From: Burkholderiales bacterium | Lineage (GTDB): Bacteria > Pseudomonadota > Gammaproteobacteria > Burkholderiales > SG8-41 | Length of the DNA: 64,000 bases | Reading direction: 5' to 3' | Assembly (NCBI GenBank): GCA_030684405.1 | Contig: JAUXYA010000020.1 | Location: 18,569 to 82,568 of the forward strand | Shown here: piece by piece, positions 9,786 through 18,870 of the stretch | Numbering within the stretch: the stretch's first letter is position 1 | Layout of the letters: each line of letters starts with the position of its first letter | Made by a program: the position numbers and the translations under genes | The notes under the pieces: generated by a model | Told to the model about the DNA's origin: nothing | The model's input: the letters and a program-made list of their open reading frames with translations, nothing else | Databases searched by the model: none

Positions 9786-10220
9786 TTAATCCTGGATATC
9801 GAGGGTCTTGGGCTGTTGCGCTGCATGCGGATGATTGGTTCCCGCATACGCCTTCATTTTCTTCAGCATCGCATAACCGAGCGGACCCTTCGGCAGCATG
9901 CCTTTCACCGCCTTCTCAAGCACACGCGCCGGAAACTTGGCTTGCATTTTCTCAAAACTGGTGGTGTAGAGGCCGCCGGGGTAGCCGGTATGCCGGTGGT
10001 AGAGCTTGTCCTTGGCCTTGTTGCCAGTGACGCGCAGCTTGTCGACATTGACCACCACGATGAAATCACCGGTATCGATGTGACGGGTAAATTCGGGCTT
10101 GTGCTTGCCACGCAGGCGGTGTGCAATTTCGGCAGCAAGCCGACCCAGCACTTTGCCGGAAGCGTCGACAACGTACCAGTCGCGTTTGACTTCGCTGGGT
10201 TTTGCGGAATAAGTTTTCAT
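9786..10220 (-). CDS. rplM: 50S ribosomal protein L13
   Basis: An early-assembly protein of the large subunit. The sequence [29 protein letters not shown] is diagnostic, as are [29 protein letters not shown] and [21 protein letters not shown]. 144 residues is close to the usual 142. It is the first gene of the rplM-rpsI operon and has a strong promoter about 45 bp upstream. Confidence 0.98.
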   Translation of the reverse strand: MKTYSAKPSEVKRDWYVVDASGKVLGRLAAEIAHRLRGKHKPEFTRHIDTGDFIVVVNVDKLRVTGNKAKDKLYHRHTGYPGGLYTTSFEKMQAKFPARVLEKAVKGMLPKGPLGYAMLKKMKAYAGTNHPHAAQQPKTLDIQD

Positions 10221-10262
10221 GCTCGTTTCTACGCGTTCTTGGCGATTCGGGGGAAACCGCGA

Positions 10263-10292
10263 ATTCTATGGGAAATCAAGCGGATGTGTCAA
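10263..10292 (-). promoter_or_regulatory. Sigma-70 promoter of rplM-rpsI
   Basis: On the minus strand the sequence reads TTGACA, an 18-bp spacer, then TAGAAT: a perfect -35 and a one-mismatch -10. It is placed about 43 bp before the rplM start, as expected for a ribosomal protein operon. Confidence 0.75.
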
Positions 10293-10371
10293 TCCGCTGT
10301 ACTGCAGCAGAAAAACCTGCCCGCCCCGCAGTAAAGCATAAAACTGATTATAAATCAATGGGTTATATCGC

Positions 10372-11130
10372 ATGATCTCATGGCAGGTCACCAATGCGCT
10401 GGCCTCCCTGCTGATTCCGCCAGGATTGCTGCTGGTGATTTTCGCTGCCGGGCTGGTCCTTGCCCGCAAACGGAGGCGCTTTGGCCAAGCCCTGCTGGTT
10501 GCATCCGCCGGTGGCCTTTATCTGCTATCGATGCCACTGGTGGGCACAGCCCTGCTGCAACACTGGGAATCGCCGGCGGTGGAGGTTCCTCGTTCACCAG
10601 CCGCGGCCATTGTCGTGCTCGGTGGCGGACAGTACAGGAATGCTCCGGAGTACGGCGGCGACACGGTGGGCGCAATGGGACTGGTTCGCCTGCGTTACGC
10701 CGCCGAACTGCAACGACGCAGCGGCCTGCCAGTCCTGGTCAGCGGCGGCAGCCCCGACGGCACAGCTAGCAGCGAAGCTCAAGCCATGCGCAAAACCCTG
10801 GAGCGCGAGTTCGGCATCCCTGTGCGCTGGAGCGAGAGTCTCTCGGCAAATACGCTGGAGAGCGCGCGCAACAGCCGGGCCATGCTTTTGGCGGAGAACA
10901 TCCGGCAAGTTGTCCTGGTAACCCATGCCTGGCACATGCCCCGAGCCCGCCTCGCCTTCGAACATTCCGGTTTCGAGGTCATTCCGGCGCCAACCGCGCA
11001 CGCCACCCGCGGCGCGCTGACGGTACTCGACTTCCTGCCCGATGCAGGGGCCTTGCTCGACAGTGCGCTGTTTTTCCACGAAGCCATTGGCATACTCTGG
11101 TATCGTTTGCGCCTCATTTTTCAGGGTTGA
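10372..11130 (+). CDS. YdcF/ElyC-like DUF218 membrane protein
   Basis: A 252-residue protein. Two hydrophobic helices at about residues 14-30 and 39-58 precede a DUF218 domain with AAIVVLGGGQYRNAPEYGG, RLRYAAELQRRSGLPVLVSGG, SANTLESARNSR and VVLVTHAWHMPRARLAFEHSGFEV. ElyC in E. coli affects envelope biogenesis and lipid-carrier use; the exact reaction of the family is not settled. It is divergent from rplM. An AT-rich stretch just before the ATG probably holds its promoter. Its stop overlaps the open frame upstream of the OsmC gene, so the two are likely co-transcribed. Confidence 0.87.
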   Translation: MISWQVTNALASLLIPPGLLLVIFAAGLVLARKRRRFGQALLVASAGGLYLLSMPLVGTALLQHWESPAVEVPRSPAAAIVVLGGGQYRNAPEYGGDTVGAMGLVRLRYAAELQRRSGLPVLVSGGSPDGTASSEAQAMRKTLEREFGIPVRWSESLSANTLESARNSRAMLLAENIRQVVLVTHAWHMPRARLAFEHSGFEVIPAPTAHATRGALTVLDFLPDAGALLDSALFFHEAIGILWYRLRLIFQG

Positions 11131-11144
11131 TCGCGGGAGACTCC

Positions 11145-11567
11145 ATGAAGGCACGCATCAAGTGGATCGAAAACGTCAGTTTTATCGCCGAGTCGGGGAG
11201 CGGTCACGCGCTGGTGATCGACGGCGCACCCGAAGGTGGCGGCCGCGATCTCGGTCCGCGGCCGATGGAAGTGGTACTGATGGGCACCGGCGGCTGCACC
11301 GCTTACGACGTGATGCACATCCTGCGCAAATCGCGGGCGCCGGTCACGGATTGCGTTCTGGAGATCGAAGCGGAACGTGCCGAAGAGGATCCCAGGGTCT
11401 TCACCCGGATCCATTTTCATTTCATCGTCACCGGCAAGGGACTGAAGCCGGCACAGGTCGAGCGTGCAGTGCATCTGTCGGCGGAAAAATACTGCTCCGC
11501 GTCGATCATGCTGGGCAAGACCGCCGCGATCAGCCACGACTTCGAGATCCGCGAGGACGGAGCCTGA
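11145..11567 (+). CDS. OsmC-family protein
   Basis: A 140-residue protein of the OsmC/YhfA fold. The family's thiol peroxidases use two cysteines. Here the first cysteine is in LMGTGGCTAYDVMHIL and the second in LSAEKYCSASIMLGKTAAISHDFEI, matching the YhfA-like branch. The N-terminus MKARIKWIENVSFIAESGSGHALVIDG is typical. GGGAGA lies about 7 bases before the ATG. It begins 14 bp after the ydcF-like gene. The substrate is unknown; peroxide detoxification is the usual guess. Confidence 0.88.
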   Translation: MKARIKWIENVSFIAESGSGHALVIDGAPEGGGRDLGPRPMEVVLMGTGGCTAYDVMHILRKSRAPVTDCVLEIEAERAEEDPRVFTRIHFHFIVTGKGLKPAQVERAVHLSAEKYCSASIMLGKTAAISHDFEIREDGA

Positions 11568-11583
11568 GGCCCGCCGGGGCACA

Positions 11584-12207
11584 TCAGAGCAGGAACGCGC
11601 CCCCGGTCATTACCTTCGACGATGCCTGCATTGCCGCCTTGACCGGCGCCGGCAGTTCGGCACCGCCATGCCGCAGCGCAGTGGTCGCATGCCGGGCTTC
11701 GTCATCCCTCATCTGCCCGACAATGGCACGGCTTTTCCGGTCGTCTGCCGGGAGGCGTGCCAGATGCCCCTCGAGATGCTTCACGACTTGGCGTTCGGTC
11801 TCGGCAAGAAATCCCAGGTTCCAGCGATCGCCCAGTGCGCCGGCCGCCGCGCCGATGGCGAAAGAACCAGCATAAAACAGCGGATTTAGCAGGCTCTTGC
11901 GCCCGCCTAGCTCGGCAATGCGCTGCTCGGTCCAGGCAAGATGTTCAGTTTCTTCACGCGCAGCTTCCTCCAGCGCGACGCGCGCGCCCGAATCCCGCGC
12001 GGTCATCGCCTGCCCCTGGTAGAGCGCCTGGGCACAGACTTCGCCCGTATGGTTGACCCGCATCAACGCTGCCGCCAGCGCGCGCTGCGACGGACTCATG
12101 TCGGCCTCCTGAAAATCCTCTCCTGGGATTGGACGCGTACTGTGGGCTGGCGCAAACAAGGTGCGCAAGCCTTTGTCAAAACCGATGATCAGATCGTCGA
12201 GTCCCAT
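11584..12207 (-). CDS. coq7: 2-polyprenyl-3-methyl-6-methoxy-1,4-benzoquinone monooxygenase
   Basis: The di-iron hydroxylase for the penultimate ubiquinone step, working at the inner membrane. Di-iron ligands are visible in [41 protein letters not shown] and the late [17 protein letters not shown]. The middle segment [22 protein letters not shown] is the hydrophobic quinone-binding part. From the ATG it is 207 residues; a TTG three codons earlier overlaps the trpC stop. It follows trpC by 5 bp, at the end of the trp operon. Coq7 replaces UbiF in many betaproteobacteria. Confidence 0.93.
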   Translation of the reverse strand: MGLDDLIIGFDKGLRTLFAPAHSTRPIPGEDFQEADMSPSQRALAAALMRVNHTGEVCAQALYQGQAMTARDSGARVALEEAAREETEHLAWTEQRIAELGGRKSLLNPLFYAGSFAIGAAAGALGDRWNLGFLAETERQVVKHLEGHLARLPADDRKSRAIVGQMRDDEARHATTALRHGGAELPAPVKAAMQASSKVMTGGAFLL

Positions 12208-12212
12208 GATGC

Positions 12213-13010
12213 TCAAGCCGCCTTTCCAAATAAACGCTCCAGTTCAACCCCCGGATCCGCGGCACGCATGAACGCCTCGCCGACCAGGAATCCGTGCACA
12301 TTGTGAGCGCGCATTTTTTTTACATCTTCAGGTCTCAGTATGCCGCTTTCGGTGATCACCAGCCGGCTGTCCGGTACCCGCTGCAACAGTTCCAGAGTCG
12401 TGTCCAGCGTCGTTTCGAAAGTGCGCAGATTGCGGTTATTGATGCCCAGCAGCGGCGTGCGCAGCTTCAGTGCGGCATCCAGTTCCTCGCTGTCATGCAC
12501 TTCGACCAGAACGGACATTCCCAGTTCCAGGGCAATGGCCTCCAACTCGGCCATTCGCGAAAACTCCAGCGCGGCGACAATCAGCAGGATGCAGTCGGCT
12601 CCGGCGGCACGCGCTTCGTACACCTGGTACGGATCCATCATGAAATCCTTGCGCAGCGCCGGCAGGCCGCAGGCGGCGCGAGCGGCCCTCAGATCGTCAA
12701 GCCGGCCCTGGAAAAACTGCCTGTCCGTGAGCACCGACAGACAGGCAGCGCCGTGGCGCTCGTAAGTCGCGGCAATCGCCGCCGGGTCGAACTGCTCGCG
12801 CAACACTCCCTTGCTGGGGCTGGCCTTCTTGACCTCGGCAATCACGGCAGGCAGTCCTGCGGCAATCTTCGACCGCAGCGTTCCCGCAAAATCACGCGCA
12901 GGTGCCGCCGCCCGCGCTGCGGCCTGCACCTCCGCCAGCGTCATGCGCGACTGCGCCTCGGCCACTTCCTGCGCCTTGACCGTGAGGATGCGCTGCAGGA
13001 TGTCAGACAC
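12213..13010 (-). CDS. trpC: Indole-3-glycerol phosphate synthase
   Basis: Converts CdRP to indole-3-glycerol phosphate in tryptophan synthesis. A (beta/alpha)8 barrel with [86 protein letters not shown] and VITESGI. The likely start is GTG ([20 protein letters not shown]), which overlaps the trpD stop by 8 bases and gives 265 residues; the longer ATG frame would overlap trpD by a further 48 bases. No fused TrpF domain is present. Confidence 0.95.
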   Translation of the reverse strand: MSDILQRILTVKAQEVAEAQSRMTLAEVQAAARAAAPARDFAGTLRSKIAAGLPAVIAEVKKASPSKGVLREQFDPAAIAATYERHGAACLSVLTDRQFFQGRLDDLRAARAACGLPALRKDFMMDPYQVYEARAAGADCILLIVAALEFSRMAELEAIALELGMSVLVEVHDSEELDAALKLRTPLLGINNRNLRTFETTLDTTLELLQRVPDSRLVITESGILRPEDVKKMRAHNVHGFLVGEAFMRAADPGVELERLFGKAA

Positions 13011-14028
13011 GGGTTTTTGTAAACTCGACAAACTGCTGGAGTTTCCTGCGTGCATCACCGCTCTCCAGCACTGTCAGGGCCTTAACGACGCCATCGGCCA
13101 GGTTCGGGGCCAGTCCCGCAATATAAATGCTCGCGCCTGCGTTAAGCGCGACGATGTCGCGCGCCGCGCCCGGCTTGTTCTCCAGCGCGCCAAGCAGCAT
13201 GTCCCGCGACTGCTCGACGTCTTCGACGCGGATCGCCGCGTTGCTGTGCGTCTTCAGGCCGACATCGGCCGGCGCCACCATGTATTCGCGCACCTGGCCG
13301 TCTTTCAGTTCGCCAACCGCCGTGGGGCCGCTGATCGACAGTTCATCCAGTCCTTCGAGGCCGTGCACGATCATCACCCGGCGGCTGCCCAGCCGCTGCA
13401 GCACCCGTGCCTGGATGCCGACCAGGTCAGGATGGAACACGCCCATCACCTGCTGTTTGGCGCCCGCCGGATTGGTCAGTGGGCCGAGGATATTGAATAT
13501 GGTTTTCACGCCGAGCTCGCGGCGCACCGGAGCAGCGTGTTTCATCGCGCTGTGATGGTTGGGCGCAAACATGAAACCGATGCCGGTCTGCGCAATCGAC
13601 TGCGCCACTGCCTCGGGCTTCAGGTTGATGTTCACCCCGAGCAGTTCCAGCACGTCGGCACTGCCCGACTTGCTGGATACCGAGCGACCGCCGTGTTTGG
13701 CGATTTTGGCGCCGGCAGCCGCCGCCACAAACATCGCCGCGGTGGAGACATTGAAGGTGTGCGCGGAATCGCCGCCGGTGCCGCAGGTATCAATCAGTTC
13801 GGGCAGGTCCGGCATCGGCACCATGGTCGCAAACTCCCGCATCACGGTGGCGGCAGCGGCGATTTCACCGATGGTCTCCTTCTTCACGCGCAAGCCGGCG
13901 ATGATCGCAGAAATCAGAACCGGAGATACTTCACCGCTCATGATCTGCCGCATCAACGACAGCATTTCGTCGTGAAATATTTCGCGATGCTCGATGATGC
14001 GCGTCAGCGCCTCCTGCGGTTTCATCAC
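13003..14028 (-). CDS. trpD: Anthranilate phosphoribosyltransferase
   Basis: Transfers phosphoribose to anthranilate. Signatures are [19 protein letters not shown] (PRPP and phosphate loop), [57 protein letters not shown] and [11 protein letters not shown]. 341 residues is normal. Its ATG overlaps the trpG stop (ATGA), indicating translational coupling. Confidence 0.96.
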   Translation of the reverse strand: MMKPQEALTRIIEHREIFHDEMLSLMRQIMSGEVSPVLISAIIAGLRVKKETIGEIAAAATVMREFATMVPMPDLPELIDTCGTGGDSAHTFNVSTAAMFVAAAAGAKIAKHGGRSVSSKSGSADVLELLGVNINLKPEAVAQSIAQTGIGFMFAPNHHSAMKHAAPVRRELGVKTIFNILGPLTNPAGAKQQVMGVFHPDLVGIQARVLQRLGSRRVMIVHGLEGLDELSISGPTAVGELKDGQVREYMVAPADVGLKTHSNAAIRVEDVEQSRDMLLGALENKPGAARDIVALNAGASIYIAGLAPNLADGVVKALTVLESGDARRKLQQFVEFTKTRV

Positions 14029-14594
14029 CGTTTCTCCTCAAGAAAATTTTTCAGCATCCGGTGGCCGTGCTCGGTCAGTATCGATTCCGGATGAAACTGC
14101 ACGCCTTCGACCGCCAGCGTCCTGTGGCGCACGCCCATGATCTCGCCGTCGTCGGTCCAGGCGGTCACAGCAAGGCAGTCCGGCAGGCTCGCACGCTCTA
14201 TCACCAGGGAATGGTAACGCGTCGCCGAAAACGGTTGCGGCAACCCGCGGAACACGCCAGCGCCCTCATGGCGGATCAGCGAAGTCTTGCCATGCATCAG
14301 CTGTTTCGCATGAACTATTTTTCCTCCGAAGGCCTGGCCGATGCTCTGGTGACCAAGGCACACGCCGAGAATCGGGATTTTCCCCGCAAAAGCCTTGATC
14401 GCCGGCACCGACACGCCCGCCTCGTTCGGCGTGCAAGGTCCGGGCGACACGACGATGCGGGCCGGCTTCATGCGCGAGATCTCGTCGAGCGTGATCTCGT
14501 CGTTGCGGTGCACGGCGACCTCTTCGCCCAATTCCCCGAAGTACTGCACCAGGTTGTAAGTGAAGGAATCATAATTATCGATCATCAGAAGCAT
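14025..14594 (-). CDS. trpG: Anthranilate synthase component II (glutamine amidotransferase)
   Basis: Supplies ammonia to TrpE, and in many bacteria also to PabB. The 189-residue class I amidotransferase starts [23 protein letters not shown], has the catalytic cysteine in [15 protein letters not shown] (near residue 83), and the His-Glu pair in [17 protein letters not shown] second ATG three codons later is possible. It begins 10 bp after trpE. Confidence 0.96.
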   Translation of the reverse strand: MLLMIDNYDSFTYNLVQYFGELGEEVAVHRNDEITLDEISRMKPARIVVSPGPCTPNEAGVSVPAIKAFAGKIPILGVCLGHQSIGQAFGGKIVHAKQLMHGKTSLIRHEGAGVFRGLPQPFSATRYHSLVIERASLPDCLAVTAWTDDGEIMGVRHRTLAVEGVQFHPESILTEHGHRMLKNFLEEKR

Positions 14595-14604
14595 GTCGAT
14601 CCCC

Positions 14605-16080
14605 TCAGTCCAGGCGCGTATCGAGGCCGGCTTCGGCGATTTCGGCCGCGCGCAGCAGGGCACGCGCCTTGCTCTGCGTCTCCTGCCATTCAGCCTCGGG
14701 ATCGGAATCGGCGACCACGCCGCCGCCAGCCTGCACATGCAGCCGGCCGTCCTTGATCACTGCTGTGCGCAACGCGATCGCGACGTCCATGTTGCCGTGG
14801 AACCCGAGATACCCGACCGCGCCGGCATAAATGCCGCGCTTGACAGGCTCGAGCTCGTCGATGATTTCCATGGCACGGACCTTCGGCGCACCCGATACCG
14901 TTCCGGCCGGGAAAGTTGCCCGCAGCACGTCGATCGCGCCCAGCCCCGGCTTCAGCTTTGCCTCGACGCTGGAAACGATGTGCATCACATGCGAATAGCG
15001 CTCGATCACCATTAGTTCGGTGACCTTGACGCTGCCGGTCTGCGCAACGCGCCCGGCGTCGTTGCGGCCAAGGTCAACCAGCATGATGTGTTCAGCGCGT
15101 TCCTTCGCGTCAGCCAGCAGCTCCGTCGCCAGTGCCGCATCCTCTTCCGCTGTCGCGCCGCGACGGCGCGTTCCGGCAATGGGCCTGACGGTGACCACGT
15201 CGCCTTCCAGCCGCGCGAGGATCTCGGGCGAAGCACCGACGACATGAAAATCATCAAAATTGAAACAGAACATGTATGGCGACGGATTCAGCGCCCGCAG
15301 CGCGCGATAAAGGGACAGCGGCGACGCGTTGAAAGGCTTGCTCATGCGCTGGGACGGCACCACCTGCATGATGTCGCCTTCGAAGATGTATTTTTTCGCG
15401 CGCTCCACCGCCTTGTGGTACGCCGCCTGGCCGAAACCGGAAACCGCCGGCTCGGAAGAAACAGGCGCGCTCTGCGGCAGGGTAACCGGCGCCCGCAACT
15501 TCGCCAGCAAGTCAGCCAGGCGTGCCCGGGCAGCCGCCCAGGCGCCGGGTTTTCCGGGCTCGGCATACACCACCAGCGAGAGTTTCCCGGAGAGGTTGTC
15601 GACGATCGCGATTTCCTCGGAAACCAGCAGCAAAATATCCGGAGTGCCCAGTTCATCGCGCTTCTGCGCATTCGCCAGTCGCTTTTCGACGTAGCGGACC
15701 GTGTCATAGCCGAAATAGCCCACCAGCCCGCCGCAGAACCGCGGCAGCCGTGGATCAGTGGCCACCTTGAAGCGCTGCAGGTATTGCTCGACAAAGGCCA
15801 GCGGATCGTCGACCTTTTCGCTCAGCGTTTCCCGGCCATCGCGAATTTCGGTACAGTCCCGCCCGCGCACCTCGATTCGAGTGCTCGCAGAGAGCCCAAT
15901 GAACGAATAACGCCCGAAACGCTCGCCACCGACCACCGATTCCAGCAGATAGCTGTACGGCTGATTGGCCAGCTTCAGGTAGATCGACAGCGGCGTGTCG
16001 AGGTCGGCAAAGGTTTCAAGCACCACCGGCACGCGGTTGTAGCCCGCGGTGGCGAGTCGATTGAAATCTGATTCAGTCAT
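14605..16080 (-). CDS. trpE: Anthranilate synthase component I
   Basis: Makes anthranilate from chorismate and ammonia; first step of tryptophan synthesis. 491 residues from an ATG that has GGAG about 6 bases upstream (a GTG four codons earlier is less likely). The N-terminal part holds [16 protein letters not shown], related to the LLES tryptophan-feedback element. The C-terminal chorismate-binding domain has [58 protein letters not shown] and [23 protein letters not shown]. The 130 bp before it has no recognisable Trp-rich leader peptide. Confidence 0.96.
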   Translation of the reverse strand: MTESDFNRLATAGYNRVPVVLETFADLDTPLSIYLKLANQPYSYLLESVVGGERFGRYSFIGLSASTRIEVRGRDCTEIRDGRETLSEKVDDPLAFVEQYLQRFKVATDPRLPRFCGGLVGYFGYDTVRYVEKRLANAQKRDELGTPDILLLVSEEIAIVDNLSGKLSLVVYAEPGKPGAWAAARARLADLLAKLRAPVTLPQSAPVSSEPAVSGFGQAAYHKAVERAKKYIFEGDIMQVVPSQRMSKPFNASPLSLYRALRALNPSPYMFCFNFDDFHVVGASPEILARLEGDVVTVRPIAGTRRRGATAEEDAALATELLADAKERAEHIMLVDLGRNDAGRVAQTGSVKVTELMVIERYSHVMHIVSSVEAKLKPGLGAIDVLRATFPAGTVSGAPKVRAMEIIDELEPVKRGIYAGAVGYLGFHGNMDVAIALRTAVIKDGRLHVQAGGGVVADSDPEAEWQETQSKARALLRAAEIAEAGLDTRLD

Positions 16081-16210
16081 GTCTTGCTCCACAAAAAAGC
16101 TACGGATACGAAACGCGGCAACAGCCCGGCACAGCGCGATCAGCTACGCCAATCGCAACGCCAGCGGCAGCCACCGGCAACCGTTTCGGATCTTGTGGGA
16201 ATGGACACGA

Positions 16211-16897
16211 TTAATCTTTTTTAATCAAAGGGATACAGTCAAGAAGCGAGCCTACTATAGCATCAACATCAAGGCTCTGCACGGGCTGCCCCTCGTTGTA
16301 GCCATAGGGCACGCAGAACACCGGGCACCCGGCCGCGCGGGCCGCCTGCGCATCATTCCCGGAATCGCCGATCATCAGCATCCGGTCCGGCGACACGCCA
16401 AACTGCGCGCAGGCATGGAGCAGTTGCATCGGATCCGGCTTTTTGCGCGGCAGCGTGTCGCCAGAGATGGTTTGCGCAAAAAAGTGCGCCAGCCCCATAC
16501 GCTCCAGCAGCGGCCCGGTGAAAGCACCGGACTTGTTGGTCACGCAGGCCAGCGGAAACCCGCCGGCGCGAAACTGTTCCAGTCCCTCGAGCACGCCGGG
16601 ATAGATCGTTGTGTGCCGGCCATTGACCTCGGTATAAAACCGCGCGAACACCGGCAGCGCCGCCGCCAGCACGGCCGCATCAACATGACCGTCGATATCG
16701 CGAGCCAATGCGCGTTCGACCAGCCGCGGGATCCCTTTGCCGACGAAGGTGCGCACGACATCGAGCGGCAGCTGCTCATGTCCGAGATGCTCAAGCATCA
16801 GGTTGGTCCCTGCCGCGAGGTCGGGAATGGTGTCGAGCAGCGTGCCGTCGAGATCGATCATCACGGCGCGCACGGCAATAGGAAACGTTTTTTTCAT
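16211..16897 (-). CDS. gph: Phosphoglycolate phosphatase (HAD superfamily)
   Basis: Dephosphorylates 2-phosphoglycolate. HAD motif I is VMIDLDGTLLDT, motif II is CVTNKSG, motif III has the lysine in PRKKPDP, and motif IV is MIGDSGNDAQAARAAG. 228 residues, with an alpha-helical cap between motifs I and II, is typical of Gph. It lies between rpe and trpE on the same strand, the rpe-gph-trpE order seen in many proteobacteria. Confidence 0.92.
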   Translation of the reverse strand: MKKTFPIAVRAVMIDLDGTLLDTIPDLAAGTNLMLEHLGHEQLPLDVVRTFVGKGIPRLVERALARDIDGHVDAAVLAAALPVFARFYTEVNGRHTTIYPGVLEGLEQFRAGGFPLACVTNKSGAFTGPLLERMGLAHFFAQTISGDTLPRKKPDPMQLLHACAQFGVSPDRMLMIGDSGNDAQAARAAGCPVFCVPYGYNEGQPVQSLDVDAIVGSLLDCIPLIKKD

Positions 16898-16942
16898 GAT
16901 TTGGCGGGAATGGAAAAGCAGTGGCGCGATAGCGCCGGGTAA

Positions 16943-17605
16943 TCAGGATCCGGCGAGCGCCCTGCGCATCTCCGCGATGGTGGCTTTGTAATCCTTCTGC
17001 CCGAAGATCGCCGAACCGGCGACGAAGGTGTCGGCCCCGGCTTTCGCGATTTCCGCGATGTTGCCGGCCTTGACTCCACCATCCACTTCCAGCCAGATGT
17101 CGCGACCGCTGGCATCGATGCGCTTGCGCACTGCGGCGAGTTTCTGCAGCGCCGAGGGAATGAAGGCCTGCCCGCCGAAGCCGGGATTGACCGACATGAT
17201 CAGCACCAGGTCGAGCTTGTCGAGGACGTGGTCGAGGTAATGCAGCGGCGTGGCCGGATTGAATACCAGCCCGGCCTTGCAACCATGCTCCTTGATCAGC
17301 CCGATGGTGCGGTCGATGTGTTCGGAGGCCTCGGGATGGAAAGAAATGATGTTGGCGCCGGACTTGGCGAAATCCGGCACGATGCGGTCCACCGGCTTGA
17401 CCATCAGGTGCACATCGATGGGCACCTTGACCAGCGGCCGGATCGCTTCACACACCAGTGGCCCGATGGTCAGATTGGGCACATAGTGGTTGTCCATGAC
17501 GTCAAAATGGATCAGGTCAGCGCCGGCAGCGACCACCGACTGCACCTCCTCGCCAAGGCGGGCGAAGTCCGCGGACAGAATGCTGGGCGCGATGCGGAAA
17601 GTCAT
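16943..17605 (-). CDS. rpe: Ribulose-phosphate 3-epimerase
   Basis: Interconverts ribulose-5-phosphate and xylulose-5-phosphate. The 220-residue TIM barrel starts [21 protein letters not shown] and has [17 protein letters not shown] with metal-binding His/Asp, [29 protein letters not shown] and [13 protein letters not shown]. It is the first gene of the rpe-gph-trp cluster and is divergent from apaG. Confidence 0.97.
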   Translation of the reverse strand: MTFRIAPSILSADFARLGEEVQSVVAAGADLIHFDVMDNHYVPNLTIGPLVCEAIRPLVKVPIDVHLMVKPVDRIVPDFAKSGANIISFHPEASEHIDRTIGLIKEHGCKAGLVFNPATPLHYLDHVLDKLDLVLIMSVNPGFGGQAFIPSALQKLAAVRKRIDASGRDIWLEVDGGVKAGNIAEIAKAGADTFVAGSAIFGQKDYKATIAEMRRALAGS

Positions 17606-17703
17606 GACGTCATCCGGAAAAGGGGCGCCCCGATTTTACCCGTTCCCGTTCACGCAGATATACAGAACTTCCGCCGCCGCTCCGCGGATGCGAGAATAGG
17701 CGC

Positions 17704-18084
17704 ATGACCGAAAACACATACCACATCACCGTTGCGCCGCGTGCAAGCCACATTCCGGAACAATCGGATGCCGAGGCCGGGCGCTACGCCTTCTCCTACA
17801 CCATCACCATCACCAATACTGGCTCGGTGGCCGCACAGCTGTTGAGCCGGCACTGGATCATCACCGATTCCAACAATGTCGTGCAGGAAGTCCGGGGTGA
17901 GGGCGTCGTTGGCGCGCAGCCAAGGCTGAAGCCAGGCGAGAGCTTCGAATATTCCAGCGGCTCAATGCTCACCACACCGGTCGGCACCATGCGCGGCAGC
18001 TACCAGATGGTCGCTGAAGACGGCACGCGCTTTGACGCGGCCATTCCGGAATTCACGCTGTCGGTGCCGCGGGTGCTGCATTAG
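17704..18084 (+). CDS. apaG: ApaG protein (Co2+/Mg2+ efflux-associated)
   Basis: A 126-residue single-domain beta-sandwich protein. YHITVAPRASHIPEQSDAEAG, FSYTITITNTGSVAAQLLSRHW, VRGEGVVGAQPRLKPGESFEY and GTMRGSYQMV are the family's conserved strands. ApaG loss affects cobalt resistance and Ap4A-linked phenotypes in enterics, but its biochemical role is unsettled. It is divergent from rpe, with about 100 bp between the starts. Confidence 0.95.
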   Translation: MTENTYHITVAPRASHIPEQSDAEAGRYAFSYTITITNTGSVAAQLLSRHWIITDSNNVVQEVRGEGVVGAQPRLKPGESFEYSSGSMLTTPVGTMRGSYQMVAEDGTRFDAAIPEFTLSVPRVLH

Positions 18085-18105
18085 GCGCTTCTGGCAGCAG
18101 CAGGC

Positions 18106-18870
18106 ATGAGCTTACGCGCCAGTTACACCCTGATTGCGCCGCTGTACGACGCCCTGGTCGGCCCGGCGCTGGATCGCGTCCGCAGGCGCAGCCTGGCGCG
18201 GCTGCCCGGCGCGGAACGCGCGCATATCCTGATCAACGGCGCGGGCACCGGCCTCGATTTGCCGTTACTGCCGGCCGCTCATTGTTACACCGCGCTCGAC
18301 CTGACACGGGCGATGCTGCGCAAAGCGCTGCCGCGGGGCCAGCATCTCGACATTCGCTGGGTTCAGGGCGACAGCCAGCGTCTGCCTTTCGCCGACGGGG
18401 TGTTCGACCACGTCCTGCTGCACCTGATACTGGCCATCGTGCCCGACACCCGGGCGGCGCTCGCGGAATCGGCGCGCGTAGTGCGGCCGGGAGGTCGTCT
18501 GTTCGTGCTCGACAAGTTCCTGCGCCCCGGCGAGGCCGCTTGGCTACGGCGCCTGGTCAATCCCCTGATCCGGCGCATCGCCACCCGCACCGACGTAGTG
18601 TTCGAGGAAGCGCTCGCCGGCGTGAGCGATCTGCGCGTGATCAGCGACGAACCGGCCCTTGCGGGAGGATGGTTCAGGATGGTGACGCTGGAGAAGACCG
18701 GTGCTCAGGATTTTCCGGATTCATCCGGATCATCATCGTCGCGGCGCGGCCAGGTCAACCAGACGATGCCGCCGAGCAATGAGAGCGCGACTGCGACTTC
18801 GATCAGAAACCAGAGTAGTCCGGACATTCCTAGCGCCTTACAGGTTTGCGATGCCAATGCCCGACTTTAG
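18106..18870 (+). CDS. Class I SAM-dependent methyltransferase (PmtA/UbiE-like)
   Basis: A 254-residue protein. Motif I is ILINGAGTGLDLPLL (an unusual N-G-A-G in place of GxGxG), an acidic motif follows in YTALDLTRAMLRKA, then GDSQRLPFADGVFDHVLLHLILAIV and VRPGGRLFVLDKFL. The domain ends near residue 200. The remaining 50 or so residues are low-complexity Ser/Asn/Gln and overlap both the mltA start and a reverse-strand small frame, so the tail may be a read-through rather than a folded part. The substrate is unknown; phospholipid or quinone precursors are typical for the family. Confidence 0.75.
   Translation: MSLRASYTLIAPLYDALVGPALDRVRRRSLARLPGAERAHILINGAGTGLDLPLLPAAHCYTALDLTRAMLRKALPRGQHLDIRWVQGDSQRLPFADGVFDHVLLHLILAIVPDTRAALAESARVVRPGGRLFVLDKFLRPGEAAWLRRLVNPLIRRIATRTDVVFEEALAGVSDLRVISDEPALAGGWFRMVTLEKTGAQDFPDSSGSSSSRRGQVNQTMPPSNESATATSIRNQSSPDIPSALQVCDANARL
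18705..18827 (-). CDS. Possible 40-residue single-span membrane protein
   Basis: An ATG-initiated frame on the strand opposite the methyltransferase tail encodes one hydrophobic helix (LLWFLIEVAVALSLLGGIVW) followed by PRRDDDDPDESGKS, a positive-then-acidic cytoplasmic tail with sensible topology. The matching plus-strand tail is low complexity, as expected if the minus strand were the coding one. I do not recognise a family, and there is no clear ribosome-binding site. It may be a chance frame. Confidence 0.4.
   Translation of the reverse strand: MSGLLWFLIEVAVALSLLGGIVWLTWPRRDDDDPDESGKS

Noticed and set aside
16081..16210. Trp leader peptide/attenuator before trpE
   Set aside because: No short frame with adjacent Trp codons and no alternative hairpins plus U-run could be found.
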